A DNA stretch of 64,000 bases, from the NCBI GenBank assembly GCA_965248255.1, contig CBDFIW010000002.1:310001-374000 (forward strand), read 5' to 3'. This document shows, piece after piece, positions 35,974 to 46,038 of this stretch (within the stretch, counting starts at the first letter, position 1; each line of letters starts with the position of its first letter). A program made the translations under genes and the position numbers. The notes under the pieces were generated by a model. That model saw nothing but the letters and a program-made list of their open reading frames with translations, was not told where the DNA came from and searched no databases. This DNA is from JAKZVK01 sp965248255. Lineage in GTDB: Bacteria; Acidobacteriota; Terriglobia; Bryobacterales; UBA6623.

Positions 35974-37707
35974 ATGGTCAAGTATCTGCTTGGCATCATC
36001 AGCGGAATCGTCCTGGTGGTCCTCTTTGTTGTTGTTGCGCTGGTAGGCGTCGCTCTGCAATCGGCCGAGCCCGACATCGAAGCGGACTCCGTTCTGACGA
36101 TTCGGTTGAGCGGCAGCATACCCGAGCAAGTGGACGGTCTTACCTTGCAGACCCTTCGCACCGGCCTGCCTCCGACCCTGCTGGAGTTCCACGACGCCTT
36201 CGAGAAGGCGGCTGAAGACGACCGAATTCGCGCCCTGGTCCTCTACCTGAGTGGACTGGGCGGCGGCTGGGGCAAGGCGCAGGAAATCCGCTGGGGCATC
36301 GAGAAGTTCAAACAGGCCGACAAACCGGTCTTTGCCTTCATGCGATCAGCCGGCACCATCGACTACTTCGTCGCCAGTGCCGCCGACGAAGTCTATATGG
36401 CTCCCGAGGGGTTGCTCAACGTCAAGGGCCTGCGCGTCGAAGCGAGCTTCTACGCTGAAACCCTTGACAAGCTGGGAGTCCAGGCTGAACTCGAGCGGGT
36501 CGGCAAATACAAGAGCGCCGTAGAGCCGTTCTCGCGAACCGGCATGTCGGATGAATATCGGGAAGTGCTGAACTCCATCTTGGACGACGTCTACGACCGC
36601 TTTCTAACGACGGTCGGGTCTGCCCGCGGCAAATCGAAAGAACAGATGCGGCAGATCCTCGATGCCGGTCCCTTCATCCCGCAACAGGCTCTCAAGGCAG
36701 GGCTTGTGGACGCTCTCAAGTACGAAGATGAGCTCGAGGAACACATCAAGCAAACCCTCGAGTTCGAGGAGCTGCGCAAGGTCAAGTACAGCCGGTACCG
36801 AAAGACGCTCGACGACAGCTTCGGCTTCGCCGCTGAGAACCAGGTGGCGATCGTCTACGCGGTGGGCAACATCATGGGAGGCCGAGGGCAAACGGACCCT
36901 TTTACGGGCACGAATATCTTGGGTGGTGACTCTCTCTCCGAGACGCTTCGCACAGTCCGCGACAACGATGACATCAAGGCCGTCATTCTGCGGATCAACT
37001 CTCCGGGCGGCGACGCCATCGCGTCTGATCAGATCTGGCGCGAGGTCAACCTGCTGCGGGAAGAGAAGCCGCTCGTCGTATCGTTCTCCGACGTAGCCGC
37101 ATCCGGCGGCTACTACATCGCCATGGCGGGGGTGCCGGTGGTGGCGTACCCGGGCACCTACACCGGATCGATCGGCGTCTTGTACGGCAAGATCAACCTT
37201 CGCGGGCTCTATGACAAGATCGGGCTCAAGAAGGAAGTGCTCAAACGGGGCCGCTTCGCCGACATCGATAGTGACTACCGGCCACTGACCCAAGACGAGC
37301 GCGCCAAGCTGCGCGAAGACATCGAGGTGTTCTACAAGAGCTTTGTCGACCGTGTGGCGGAATCTCGCAAGCGCCCCTGGGAAGAGATCCATGAAGTGGC
37401 CCAAGGGCGCGTTTGGATGGGAAGCCAGGCCGCAGAGCAGGGTTTGGTGGACGAGCTGGGTGGATTCGACCGCGCCATCGAGCTTGCCAAAGAGGCGGCG
37501 GGGCTCGGCGAGGACGACGAGGTTCAACTCGTTCCTTACCCGCCGCCCAAGAGCCCGCTCGAAGCGCTACTCGACGGGCAGCGCTGGGCGCGTGAATCCG
37601 ACTTGGTTTCTTTTCTGCATTCGCGCCTGAACGAGATACCCTGCTGGCCGTGTCTGTTCGAAGGCGGCATGCTCCGAGTGGCGCCTTACTCAATCAGCGT
37701 GCGGTAG
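35974..37707 (+). CDS. sppA: Signal peptide peptidase SppA, 67-kDa type
   Basis: Membrane-anchored serine protease that degrades cleaved signal peptides. 577 aa with an N-terminal membrane helix (LLGIISGIVLVVLFVVVALV). It is a duplicated ClpP-like fold. The N-terminal half carries the catalytic Lys180 in GKYKSAVEPFSR; the C-terminal half carries the nucleophile Ser377 in SDVAASGGYYIA, preceded by RINSPGGDAIASDQIW. Both match the E. coli-type Ser/Lys dyad. Further motifs are YTGSIGVLYGK and GRVWMGSQAAEQGLVDELGG. The 3' end is followed closely by the asparaginase gene. Confidence 0.93.
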   Translation: MVKYLLGIISGIVLVVLFVVVALVGVALQSAEPDIEADSVLTIRLSGSIPEQVDGLTLQTLRTGLPPTLLEFHDAFEKAAEDDRIRALVLYLSGLGGGWGKAQEIRWGIEKFKQADKPVFAFMRSAGTIDYFVASAADEVYMAPEGLLNVKGLRVEASFYAETLDKLGVQAELERVGKYKSAVEPFSRTGMSDEYREVLNSILDDVYDRFLTTVGSARGKSKEQMRQILDAGPFIPQQALKAGLVDALKYEDELEEHIKQTLEFEELRKVKYSRYRKTLDDSFGFAAENQVAIVYAVGNIMGGRGQTDPFTGTNILGGDSLSETLRTVRDNDDIKAVILRINSPGGDAIASDQIWREVNLLREEKPLVVSFSDVAASGGYYIAMAGVPVVAYPGTYTGSIGVLYGKINLRGLYDKIGLKKEVLKRGRFADIDSDYRPLTQDERAKLREDIEVFYKSFVDRVAESRKRPWEEIHEVAQGRVWMGSQAAEQGLVDELGGFDRAIELAKEAAGLGEDDEVQLVPYPPPKSPLEALLDGQRWARESDLVSFLHSRLNEIPCWPCLFEGGMLRVAPYSISVR

Positions 37708-37770
37708 GCGGATGCCGGTTTGGTCCGGTCCGACGGGCCGTCGATTTCACGCCTGCTTCCAGGAGGGTCG

Positions 37771-38862
37771 ATGATATCCCGTAGAAGAATTCTTCAAGTT
37801 TCCCTTGGTGCGGCAGCGGCGACGGCAGCGGCTCCCTCCGCGGCGGCCGCACCCCGAGACATCGCCGTCTCGAGCTCGAACGGCCTTGCCTGCTGCCGGC
37901 GGGTCATCGAAAGACTACAGGCGGGCGACGATACGCTCGACGCCGTGGTCGCCGGCGTCAACCTGCCGGAACTCGACCCGGAGGACGCCGGCGTCGGCTA
38001 CGGCGGCTTGCCCAACGAAGCCGGGGTCGTCGAGTTGGACGCTTGCGTGATGCACGGCCCCAGCCGGCGAGCGGGCAGCGTCGCATCACTGCGTGGCATC
38101 AAGACGCCGTCCAACGTCGCTCAATTGGTGATGGAGCGTACCGACCACATCATGCTGGTCGGTGAAGGTGCCCTGCAATTTGCCAAGGCGCACGGTTTCC
38201 AGGAAGAAGACCTGCTCACCGACAAGGCCCGCCTCGCCTGGTTGACATGGAAGGAATCGCTCAAAACCGATTGGGGTCCCGGCCTTGACGCGCCTCCGGA
38301 CGAACAGCAAGCCGAGCTGCGGGATTTGTTTCCCAACGCCAAGCTTGAGTGGTTCGCCTGGGCGCGCCGGGTCGCCGCCGACCCGCCCCAAGGCACGATC
38401 AATTGCCTGGCCCTGAACCGTAAGGGCGAGATGTCCGGCTGCACCACAACAAGCGGGCTGGCTTTCAAGATTCCAGGCCGCGTCGGCGACTCACCCATCA
38501 TCGGGGCCGGGCTGTATGTCGACCAGGACGTCGGCGCCGGCGGCTCGACTGGACGTGGCGAGGAGAACATCCGTGTCGCCGGCGCCCACACCGTGGTTGA
38601 GAACATGCGCCACGGCATGAGCCCCGAGGAAGCTTGCCTCGATGTTCTCAAGCGCATCTCGCGCAACTACGATCACGATCTGGAGCGGCTTAAGGCCATC
38701 GGCATCGGCTTCTACGCTCTGCGCAAGGACGGCGAGTACGCCGCCGCGTCCCTGTGGTCGTACCGCACCCGCGACGGCAAGCCTCGAATCCCGCAATACG
38801 TGGTCAACGACGGCTCCGGAAGCCGCCGGGTCGACGCGGCCTACCTGTACCAGCGCGAGTAA
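37771..38862 (+). CDS. Exported N4-(beta-N-acetylglucosaminyl)-L-asparaginase (glycosylasparaginase)
   Basis: Ntn-hydrolase that cleaves the GlcNAc-Asn bond. 363 aa from ATG 37771, which has GGAGG 5 nt upstream and yields a Tat signal (ISRRRILQVSLGAAAATAAA). Family motifs: DAVVAGVNLPELDPEDAGVG, GGLPNEAGVVELDACVMHG and GTINCLALNRKGEMSGCTTT; Thr209 is the predicted autocatalytic nucleophile. After it come GRVGDSPIIGAGLYVDQDVG and STGRGEENIRVAGA. A secreted enzyme suggests breakdown of glycoprotein-derived glycoasparagine. An ORF extension to 37720 is rejected. Confidence 0.9.
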   Translation: MISRRRILQVSLGAAAATAAAPSAAAAPRDIAVSSSNGLACCRRVIERLQAGDDTLDAVVAGVNLPELDPEDAGVGYGGLPNEAGVVELDACVMHGPSRRAGSVASLRGIKTPSNVAQLVMERTDHIMLVGEGALQFAKAHGFQEEDLLTDKARLAWLTWKESLKTDWGPGLDAPPDEQQAELRDLFPNAKLEWFAWARRVAADPPQGTINCLALNRKGEMSGCTTTSGLAFKIPGRVGDSPIIGAGLYVDQDVGAGGSTGRGEENIRVAGAHTVVENMRHGMSPEEACLDVLKRISRNYDHDLERLKAIGIGFYALRKDGEYAAASLWSYRTRDGKPRIPQYVVNDGSGSRRVDAAYLYQRE

Positions 38863-38865
38863 CTC

Positions 38866-39086
38866 GGCGTTGCGGCTCCGCATGTCGCCGAGCCAGGGGT
38901 CGACATAACGTTTCTGAAGGTCGATGCTCGCGACGAACGTACGCGGGGCAATCTCCTCCCGGACTACCCAGCCTTCCCGCCGCTGAGTTCTCAGGTCGAG
39001 TTGGCCTCGAACCCCGACTGACTCAGTACCGATTGACCCGCGGCGGCGATCGATGAGACGAGGAACAGGAAGACAACAGGCCGCAT
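38866..39086 (-). pseudogene. Remnant of a secreted hydrolase, possibly carbon-nitrogen hydrolase
   Basis: ATG 39086 opens a signal-peptide-like stretch, MRPVVFLFLVSSIAAAGQSV, that stops at 38991. In the neighbouring frame coding-like sequence goes on as REGWVVREEIAPRTFVASID, then LQKRYVDPWLGDMRSRNAE, which resembles the C-terminal end of nitrilase-superfamily enzymes (YxxPWLGDMRxR). The whole catalytic middle is missing, so this is an internal-deletion relic. The family call is tentative. Nothing else was seen in the 38863-39208 gap. Confidence 0.35.
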
Positions 39087-39208
39087 GGCCGCACCCTTGG
39101 TCACTACGAACCAGATTGCACTGTGAGTAGTTTTACTCCGACAGACAGTGCCGGTTGTCACGCATGGCGTAAAATGGATAAAGCTTGACCCTTGAGGTGC
39201 AACTCTCC

Positions 39209-39850
39209 ATGAAACTCGCGGTTCGTTCTTTGTTACCGGGTAGGCGGAAGTTTCCGTGCTTTGTCGGCGACCGATTCCGCCTCTGCGCTTTGCTCGCGCT
39301 TCTCGCCGCAGCTCCGGCGTGGGGCACGCTGGTACCCACGATGAGCGTGGAAGAAATGATTGACGATTCGGAAATCGTCGTCCGCGGCCAAGTCTGGCGA
39401 ACGTGGACGGCCTGGGACGAAGGGCACCAGAATATCTGGACCCACTACGAGATCCTGGTCGCCGAGGTCCTCAAGGGTTCGGTGGACGGCAAGTTGGTCG
39501 TCAGCGAGCCCGGCGGCACCGTGGGTGAGCTTTCCATGGCGATCGTCGGTACGCCCCGCTACGAAGTGGGCGACGAAGTGGTCGTCTTCGCGGAGCGCAC
39601 CCCGATCGGCTACCTCAGAACCTGCGGCTGGGGACAGGGTCAGTTCGGCGTTGTCACCCTGGACGGGTCTTCGGAAAAGGTTGTGCGGTCGGCCGGCCTG
39701 GGCGTCGAACTCGTCGACGGGGGCGCAGCAGGCTCAAAGGCCGCGGGCGGCGCGACCTCCCGCAAGGCATTGAACGGACTACCACTGAGCGAGTTCAAGG
39801 CTCAACTGAGCGACCTGATTCAATCCCGTGCCCGAAAGAGGGTCCGCTGA
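39209..39850 (+). CDS. Secreted protein of unknown function upstream of the metalloprotease
   Basis: 213 aa from ATG 39209 (an upstream TTG at 39185 adds little). A long N-region and signal segment is CALLALLAAAPAWGTLVPTM. The mature part, VEEMIDDSEIVVRGQVWRTW, then EILVAEVLKGSVDGKLVVSE, PGGTVGELSMAIVGTPRYEV and GDEVVVFAERTPIGYLRTCG, is an OB-like or small beta domain. The pattern 'SEIVVRGxV..........Y.V.VxxVLKG' is common in secreted proteins found beside matrixin-type proteases in Acidobacteria, as I recall. Its TGA is 1 nt before the protease ATG, so the two form an operon and may act together. Confidence 0.75.
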   Translation: MKLAVRSLLPGRRKFPCFVGDRFRLCALLALLAAAPAWGTLVPTMSVEEMIDDSEIVVRGQVWRTWTAWDEGHQNIWTHYEILVAEVLKGSVDGKLVVSEPGGTVGELSMAIVGTPRYEVGDEVVVFAERTPIGYLRTCGWGQGQFGVVTLDGSSEKVVRSAGLGVELVDGGAAGSKAAGGATSRKALNGLPLSEFKAQLSDLIQSRARKRVR

Positions 39851-39851
39851 G

Positions 39852-42026
39852 ATGCGTCGACAGACAATTCTGCCCGCTCTTCTGATCCTCACCGCCGGCG
39901 CCGCGGAGGCCTATGTACAGGCAACGACGGAAGGATTCCAAACCGGCAACGGGCGTCACCGAACGGATACTGCCAATATTCAGTTCTTTGTCAATGATCA
40001 GACGGCTGCCGGCCTGACCAACCGAGACGGTGCGCCGATCATATCCGCCGGCAGCGACCCCATGGCGGCGCTGCAAGCGGCGGCCAGCCGATGGGACAAC
40101 GCGCCGGACAGCGGGCTGACCTTCGCTCCGCTCACGACGACCGGTCTTGGAATCGACGGCCAAGACGGCATGCACGTGATTCACTTCGCCGACACGGACA
40201 TGGCACGAGCAGTGGTGGGCGGTGCACTAGCCATCGCCCGGTCGTTCTTTTTCGGCAGCGGCGAAGTCGTGGACAGCGACATCATCTTCAACCCCGATGG
40301 CATTACCTTCTCGACCACCCTCGCCGACGAGACGTTCGACATCGGGTCGGTGGCCACTCACGAGATCGGACACACGCTGGGATTGGCCCATTCCGGCGTG
40401 GCCGGCGCAACGATGTTCCCCCGCACACCCGACGGCAGCGACACGAACGCGGCGCTGAAAGAGGATGAGCTGGCGTTTGTGAGAGGCATCTATCCCGCGG
40501 ACGGCGGTGTCGCTGGACGTTTCGGAAGCATTACGGGCACTATCTCGCTCGGTGCGGCGCTATCGAAAGGCGCGGGGGGAACCGCCAACGGCGTCTTCGT
40601 AACAGCGGTCAACCCGGATACTGGCGCGATCGTGACGACGCTCTCGAGCGTGACGAACGGGAGGTATCGGCTGGGACTGCTGGGGCCGGGCAACTACCTG
40701 GTCTCGGCGGAGCCCGTCGACGGACCCGCGTTTTCGGGTGATTATTCCGGGGCGAATGCGGGCCTGCTGAACGATTCCGTCCAAGACAGCTTCTTTGGGG
40801 GCAATGGGGCGCCGACCCCGGTCACCGTGACCGGAGGCGGCAATACCGCCGCCGATTTCGCCGCCGGCGCGGGCCCGCCTGCTTTCCAAATCGATGCGAT
40901 CGGCCGAGCCCCGGCGGGTGACCCCAACCGATTCATGAATCTCGGGGCTCAGGCGCTTGGCTTGAACCCGGGCGACGCGCTGGACCTTGTGTTGGCCGGG
41001 GGCGGGCTCGATGGCAGTTTCGGGGACGCGAACGTGCGTATTCTCAACTCGAACATCACGATTCGCCAGGGCTCTGTGTTCTTTGACCAGTTTGGCCTGC
41101 TTCGAATGACCATCGACGTGGCGACGCCGGTGGCGGGGATTCAATTGGCGTCGATCGTCCTGGTCAAGGATGGCGACGCCGCCATCTACACCGGCGGCCT
41201 GGTGATCGCAGGCGCCGGCGGTCCGCCGCCGGTCACCCACGAGGTCACCGGCGTCTTCGACGCCGCCGGCTTTCAGGCGTTAATCTCTCCTGGCTCGATC
41301 GTTGCAGTGGGCGGCTTGTTCACGGATCAGACGCCGCCGCCGCCGACTACGATTCCCCTACCGTTTGACCTGGACGGTTTCTCGGTCACTTTCGACGGAG
41401 TCGAGGGCGCCCTCTTCGGCGTGTTTGATGGCGTCGTCTTCGACCAAGCCAACGCCCAGATGCCGTGGAACGTTGACGTTAGCGACGGTTCGGTTGACGT
41501 GCGGGTGCGCTGGACCGACGCGAGCGGGACTATCGAGAGCCAGCCTTTTGCGGTTCCCGCCGCCCTGGCCTCGCCCGGAATCTTCGAGTTCCCCTTTGGC
41601 CAAGCGATCGTCACCAACTTCAGCCTGGCTGGCGACGACGTGATTCAGGACTCGTGGGCGCAGCCGGCCGGCTCGGTTCCCGATCCCAATGTGGTCACGC
41701 AGCCGGCGGCCATTGGCGGAGTGATCACTTTGTGGGGCAACGGCCTCGGGCCGGTGATGCCGGCGCCTCCTCCGACAGGTGCCGCTCCAGGCGTGGCGCT
41801 CTTCGTGGAGAAGACCATACGGGTACTGGTCGGAGGGGTGCAGGCGGTGGTGCTCGGAAGTGTTCTGCATGGCGGTTCGGTAGGCCTGAATCAGATCAAC
41901 GCCATTGTGCCCAACGGGGTCACTCCGGGCGGTGCAGTGTCTATCGTGATCGAAGTCGACTGCGGTGACGGGAACGTGTTCCGCAGTCGGGCCGGTGTAA
42001 CCATCGCCGTGCGGCCGCGACCGTAG
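39852..42026 (+). CDS. Secreted matrixin-type zinc metalloprotease with Solibacter-type C-terminal domain
   Basis: 724 aa from ATG 39852; signal peptide LPALLILTAGAAEAYVQATT. The catalytic domain is in residues ~20-220: zinc motif HEIGHTLGLAH at 170-180 (HExxHxxGxxH), followed by the Met-turn region GVAGATMFP and the LKEDELAFVRGIYP close of peptidase M10A domains. A SdrD-B/carboxypeptidase-like Ig domain follows (FVTAVNPDTGAIVTTLSSVT, GRYRLGLLGPGNYLVSAEPV). The last ~270 residues are the TIGR03437-like domain (DAAGFQALISPGSIVAVGGL, NAQMPWNVDVSDG, VTLWGNGLGPVMPAPP-like). An extracellular protease coupled to the preceding gene. Confidence 0.88.
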   Translation: MRRQTILPALLILTAGAAEAYVQATTEGFQTGNGRHRTDTANIQFFVNDQTAAGLTNRDGAPIISAGSDPMAALQAAASRWDNAPDSGLTFAPLTTTGLGIDGQDGMHVIHFADTDMARAVVGGALAIARSFFFGSGEVVDSDIIFNPDGITFSTTLADETFDIGSVATHEIGHTLGLAHSGVAGATMFPRTPDGSDTNAALKEDELAFVRGIYPADGGVAGRFGSITGTISLGAALSKGAGGTANGVFVTAVNPDTGAIVTTLSSVTNGRYRLGLLGPGNYLVSAEPVDGPAFSGDYSGANAGLLNDSVQDSFFGGNGAPTPVTVTGGGNTAADFAAGAGPPAFQIDAIGRAPAGDPNRFMNLGAQALGLNPGDALDLVLAGGGLDGSFGDANVRILNSNITIRQGSVFFDQFGLLRMTIDVATPVAGIQLASIVLVKDGDAAIYTGGLVIAGAGGPPPVTHEVTGVFDAAGFQALISPGSIVAVGGLFTDQTPPPPTTIPLPFDLDGFSVTFDGVEGALFGVFDGVVFDQANAQMPWNVDVSDGSVDVRVRWTDASGTIESQPFAVPAALASPGIFEFPFGQAIVTNFSLAGDDVIQDSWAQPAGSVPDPNVVTQPAAIGGVITLWGNGLGPVMPAPPPTGAAPGVALFVEKTIRVLVGGVQAVVLGSVLHGGSVGLNQINAIVPNGVTPGGAVSIVIEVDCGDGNVFRSRAGVTIAVRPRP

Positions 42027-42272
42027 CGCGGTGGGCACGTAGGCGTGGGGCGTCCAACGGGCTGAGTGCCTTAGCTTCGAGTAAGAATCTCGCGCAGACT
42101 CGGCCATCGCCTGAACCGATTCCACACCACTTAGCTTCTTGCGCGCCTTCTCTGTGAGGACCTTGGGCTGACCGGATCTGCGGCGGCAAACGTCTCGCTC
42201 CGATGTCGCCGCCGCAATCGCTGCTGCGCTTCGGGCGCTCCTGCGCACCTCCGCTATAATCGCCAATTGAGA

Positions 42273-44850
42273 ATGCCCTCTCCGCCCACAACGCCGCTGA
42301 TGCGCCAGTATCACAGCGTCAAGAGCGAGTTCCCCAACGCGCTGTTGCTCTTCCGGCTGGGCGATTTCTATGAGCTTTTCTACGAGGACGCCGTCGTCGC
42401 TTCGCGCGACCTCGAGATCACTCTTACCTCGCGCAACAAAGAGAAAGGCGAGCCGGTGCCGATGTGCGGCGTGCCGTTCCACGCGGCCGACAATTACATC
42501 GCCAAGCTCATTGCCAAGGGCCACCGGGTGGCGGTGTGTGACCAGGTCGAGGATGCCAAGAAGGCAAAGAAGCTGGTCCGCCGAGAAGTGACTCGCGTGG
42601 TCACGCCCGGAACGGCCAGCGACTCGTCTCTGCTCAAGTCGGGTGAGAACAACTATCTGGCGGCGGTCGCCGAGAAGGGCGAGACCTCCGGCATGGCCTA
42701 TGTGGACGTCTCGACCGGCGAGTTCCGGATGACGGAGCTAGAACCGTCAGAGGTGGAGGGCGCGCTCGAAAGCCTGGGTGTAAAGGAAGTGTTGATTCCC
42801 TCGGCCGGCCCGCTCTTCCCCGACGAGCCAGCGGGGCGCTCCCGCTCAAACGGCCGCCTGCGCACCGAACTTGAGGGTTGGGTGTTCGACACCTCTTACG
42901 CCGAGCGTACGTTGCGCGACCACTTCAAGCTGCGTGTGCTCGACGGGCTGGGTGGCACGGACCATCCCGCGGCGCTGGCGGCGGCGGGCGCGGTGTTGCA
43001 CTACTTGCGCGACACCCAACGCGTGGCCCTCGAACACCTCGATCGGCCCACCTTCTACCGTCAGCAAGACTGGATGGTGCTCGACCCGATCACGGTCCGC
43101 AACCTCGAGCTGGTGGAGCCGCTGTTCGGGGGGGGGGGGGGGGGGGGCGGCTGAATCCACGCTGCTCAAGGTCATCGACAAGACACGCACCGCGATGGGA
43201 GCGCGCTTGATTCGCCAATGGCTGCTGCGGCCCTCGGTCGATCGCAACGAGATCGGCTCGCGACGCGACGGAGTCGGCGAGCTGCGTGCCGAGCTGGTCT
43301 CGCGCAGTGAGATCCGCGACCAACTCGGGCACGTGCTCGACATCGAGCGCTTGCTGGCCAAGGTGACGCTGGGGTCGGCAACGCCCCGGGACGTGGTGGG
43401 CCTGGGCGCCTCGTTGCAGTGTTTGCCCCGGCTCCGGAGCCTCTCCGCCGCGATGAAGTCGCCGCGCATGCACGAGATCCACGAGCGCATGGACGAGTTG
43501 CCCGACATTCGCGACGGCATCGGCGGCGTCATCCGTGGCGGCGTTGACCAGGATCTCGACGAGCTACGCGACATCCGCCAAAACAGCCGCGCCTACATCG
43601 CGCAGATGGAAGCCCGGGAGCGGGAAAAGACCGGCATCCAGTCGTTGAAGGTTCGCTTCAACCACGTCTTCGGTTTCTACATCGAGGTCTCGAAAGCGAA
43701 CCTCGCGAACGTACCCTCCGAGTACGACCGCAAGCAAACGCTGGTCAACGCCGAGCGCTACACGACGCCGGAACTCAAAGAGTACGAGCAAAAGGTACTG
43801 GAGGCCGAGGAGCGTATCTTCGAGATCGAGAAGCGGTTGTTCGAAGAGCTGCGCACCTGGTTGGCGGGCGAGGCGCAGCGCATCCGCGCCACCGCGGGGG
43901 CCGTGGCCGAGTTGGACGTGCTGCAAGGCTTGGCACAGATCGCGGCCGAGTACGATTACATTGCGCCGGAGTTCAGCTCCGGTAGCGAGATCCAGATCGC
44001 CCGCGGACGGCACCCGGTGATCGAGCGGCTGGCCGAAGACGAGGGCGGCGAGCGCTTCATCCCCAATGATGTGTACCTCAACGGCGACGATCGCCTGTTG
44101 GCTGTCATCACCGGGCCCTACATGGGAGGCAAGTCGACCTATTTGCGGCAAACCGCGATCGTCACGATTCTGGCCCAGATGGGTTCGTTCGTGCCCGCCA
44201 GCTCGGCGAAGCTGCCGATCGTCGACCGCATCTTTACGCGTATCGGGGCGAGTGGCAACCTGGCCAGTGGCCGCTCGACGTTCATGGTCGAGATGACCGA
44301 GACGGCGCAGATCCTGAATACGGCGACGCCGGCGAGCTTGATCCTGCTCGATGAAGTGGGGCGGGGCACGGCCACGTTCGACGGCCTGGCGATCGCCTGG
44401 GCGGTGGTGGAATACATCCACACCCGCACGCGTGCGAAGACGCTGTTCGCCACGCACTACCACGAGCTGACCGAGCTGGCCGAACAGTTGAAAGGCGTGG
44501 TCAACCTGCACGTCTCGGTCAAGGAGTCGGGGGACCACATCGTGTTTCTCCGCAAGGTTGAGCCCGGCAAGGCGGACCGCAGCTACGGAATCGAAGTGGC
44601 CCGCTTGGCCGGGCTGCCGTTGAACGTGATCGAGCGCGCCCGGGACGTGTTGTCCCGGCACGAGGTGCGGGAGCAGTCGGTGACGGAGGATCTGTCGGGC
44701 GATCCCGCGGAGTCGCCCACCCAGGTGTCGATCTTCAACCCGGCCGAGCATCAGGTCGCCGAGGAGTTGAGTGCGGTAAACCTGGACCAGGTGCGGCCGA
44801 TCGACGCGCTCAGTTTGCTCGAGAGATGGCAGCAGCGGTTGAAGGGCTAG
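42273..44850 (+). CDS. mutS: DNA mismatch repair protein MutS, split by a G20 run
   Basis: Mismatch recognition ATPase. From ATG 42273 the mismatch-binding domain is clear (TPLMRQYHSVKSEFPNALLL, FRLGDFYELFYEDA). After NLELVEPLFG the frame enters 20 consecutive G (43128-43147) and stops at TGA 43152-43154. The remaining domains lie in the other frame from 43148 to 44850: ESTLLKVIDKTRTAMGARLI, the clamp, Walker A GPYMGGKSTYLRQ, ASGNLASGRSTFMVEM, LLDEVGRGTATFDGLA and FATHYHELTEL. A tract of 19 G (or 16 or 22) would give one intact ~855-aa protein with a glycine run. As written the gene is off. It could be phase variation or an assembly error. Confidence 0.9.
43128..43147 (+). repeat. Homopolymer of 20 G inside mutS
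   Basis: The run begins straight after the codons for LF in LVEPLF and is followed by CGGCTGAATCC. At 20 G the reading ends in a stop four bases after the tract; at 19 G it reads A-A-E-S-T-L-L and continues. It is by far the longest homopolymer in the window. Homologous MutS proteins have only two or three small residues here (LFGG..), so most of the tract is an insertion. Confidence 0.97.
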
Positions 44851-44889
44851 ACGACCCGTCACCGATCTGTCTGTTGAGAACCCACGTTC

Positions 44890-46038
44890 ATGTTGGTCGC
44901 CGGGGTGATGAGTGGAACGTCGGTCGACGGCATCGACGTGGCGCTGGTCGAGATCGACGGCAGCGGCTTCGAGCAAACGGTCACGCCGCGAGCCTTCCAC
45001 TCGTTTCCCTACGACGCCGAAGTTCGCGAGGCCGTTCTCGCGGTATCGAACGCCGACACCCACACCTCGCAAATCAGTCAGCTCCACTTCTTGCTGGGCC
45101 AACTCTACGGCGACGCTGTCGCCGAAACCTGCCGCCTCGCCGGCGTATCGCTTGATCTCTTGGAGTTGGTGGGTTGTCACGGACAGACCATCTACCATCA
45201 GCCGACGCCCAGCCGCCTCGCCGGCCGTGAGGTTGCGAGCACGCTGCAGATTGGCGAGCCGGCCCTGATCGCCGAGCGGACCGGCGCGCCGGTGGTGGCC
45301 GACTTCCGTCCCGCAGACATGGCGGCCGGGGGACAGGGCGCGCCGCTCGTCCCCTTTGTCGATTACCTGCTCTATCGCGACGAACAACGTGGCCGTGTGG
45401 CGCTCAACATCGGCGGCATTGCTAACGTCACAGCGATCCCTGCCGGCGGTGCGCCCGAAGATGTGCTGGCATTCGACACCGGACCGGGCAACATGATCAT
45501 GGACGCGCTGGCGGATCGCTTCTCTAACGGCGCAGAACGGTATGACCACAACGGCGAGCTGGCCGCGTCCGGTACCGCCGATGAGACTGTGCTGGCCCGG
45601 CTGGTTTCGGCGGACTACTTCCAGAAGCCGCCACCCAAGACGACCGGGCGGGAGGCTTTCGGGGAAGAGTTTGTGGCGGGGCTCATCGAAGAAGGCCTTG
45701 GGCCGGCGGACTTGATGGCGACCGTCAATGCTTTCACGGCAACCACGATTGCGGCGGCGGTCGACCGGTTCGTGACACCGCGGATGCAACTTCATGACGT
45801 GATCGCTTCGGGTGGGGGTACTCGTAATCCTGAACTGCGGCGGCGCTTGGGGGACTTGCTGGCGGGCATCGATCTCCGTATGTCTGACGACTTTGGTATC
45901 GAGAGCGATGCTAAGGAAGCGATTGCCTTCGCCGTGCTGGCGTATGAGACGTTCCATCGCCGGCCGGCCAACGTTCCGTCGGCCACAGGGGCACGGCATC
46001 CATGCGTTTTGGGTAAGCTGGTCTGGCCTTACTCCTAA
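44890..46038 (+). CDS. anmK: Anhydro-N-acetylmuramic acid kinase
   Basis: Phosphorylates and opens 1,6-anhydro-MurNAc during peptidoglycan recycling in the cytoplasm. 382 aa, the usual length. Signature motifs: GVMSGTSVDGIDVALVEI (5-22), GCHGQTIYHQP, LQIGEPALIAERTGAPVVAD, FRPADMAAGGQGAPLVPFVD, NIGGIANVTAIP, FDTGPGNMIMDAL and VIASGGGTRNPELRRRL. The catalytic Asp lies in the VVADFRPADMAAGGQG block. It starts 39 bp after mutS. No murQ or nagZ gene is nearby. Confidence 0.95.
   Translation: MLVAGVMSGTSVDGIDVALVEIDGSGFEQTVTPRAFHSFPYDAEVREAVLAVSNADTHTSQISQLHFLLGQLYGDAVAETCRLAGVSLDLLELVGCHGQTIYHQPTPSRLAGREVASTLQIGEPALIAERTGAPVVADFRPADMAAGGQGAPLVPFVDYLLYRDEQRGRVALNIGGIANVTAIPAGGAPEDVLAFDTGPGNMIMDALADRFSNGAERYDHNGELAASGTADETVLARLVSADYFQKPPPKTTGREAFGEEFVAGLIEEGLGPADLMATVNAFTATTIAAAVDRFVTPRMQLHDVIASGGGTRNPELRRRLGDLLAGIDLRMSDDFGIESDAKEAIAFAVLAYETFHRRPANVPSATGARHPCVLGKLVWPYS

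Noticed and set aside
41358..42524. 388-codon antisense frame across the end of the metalloprotease and start of mutS
   Set aside because: Overlaps two well-supported genes and shows no motif.
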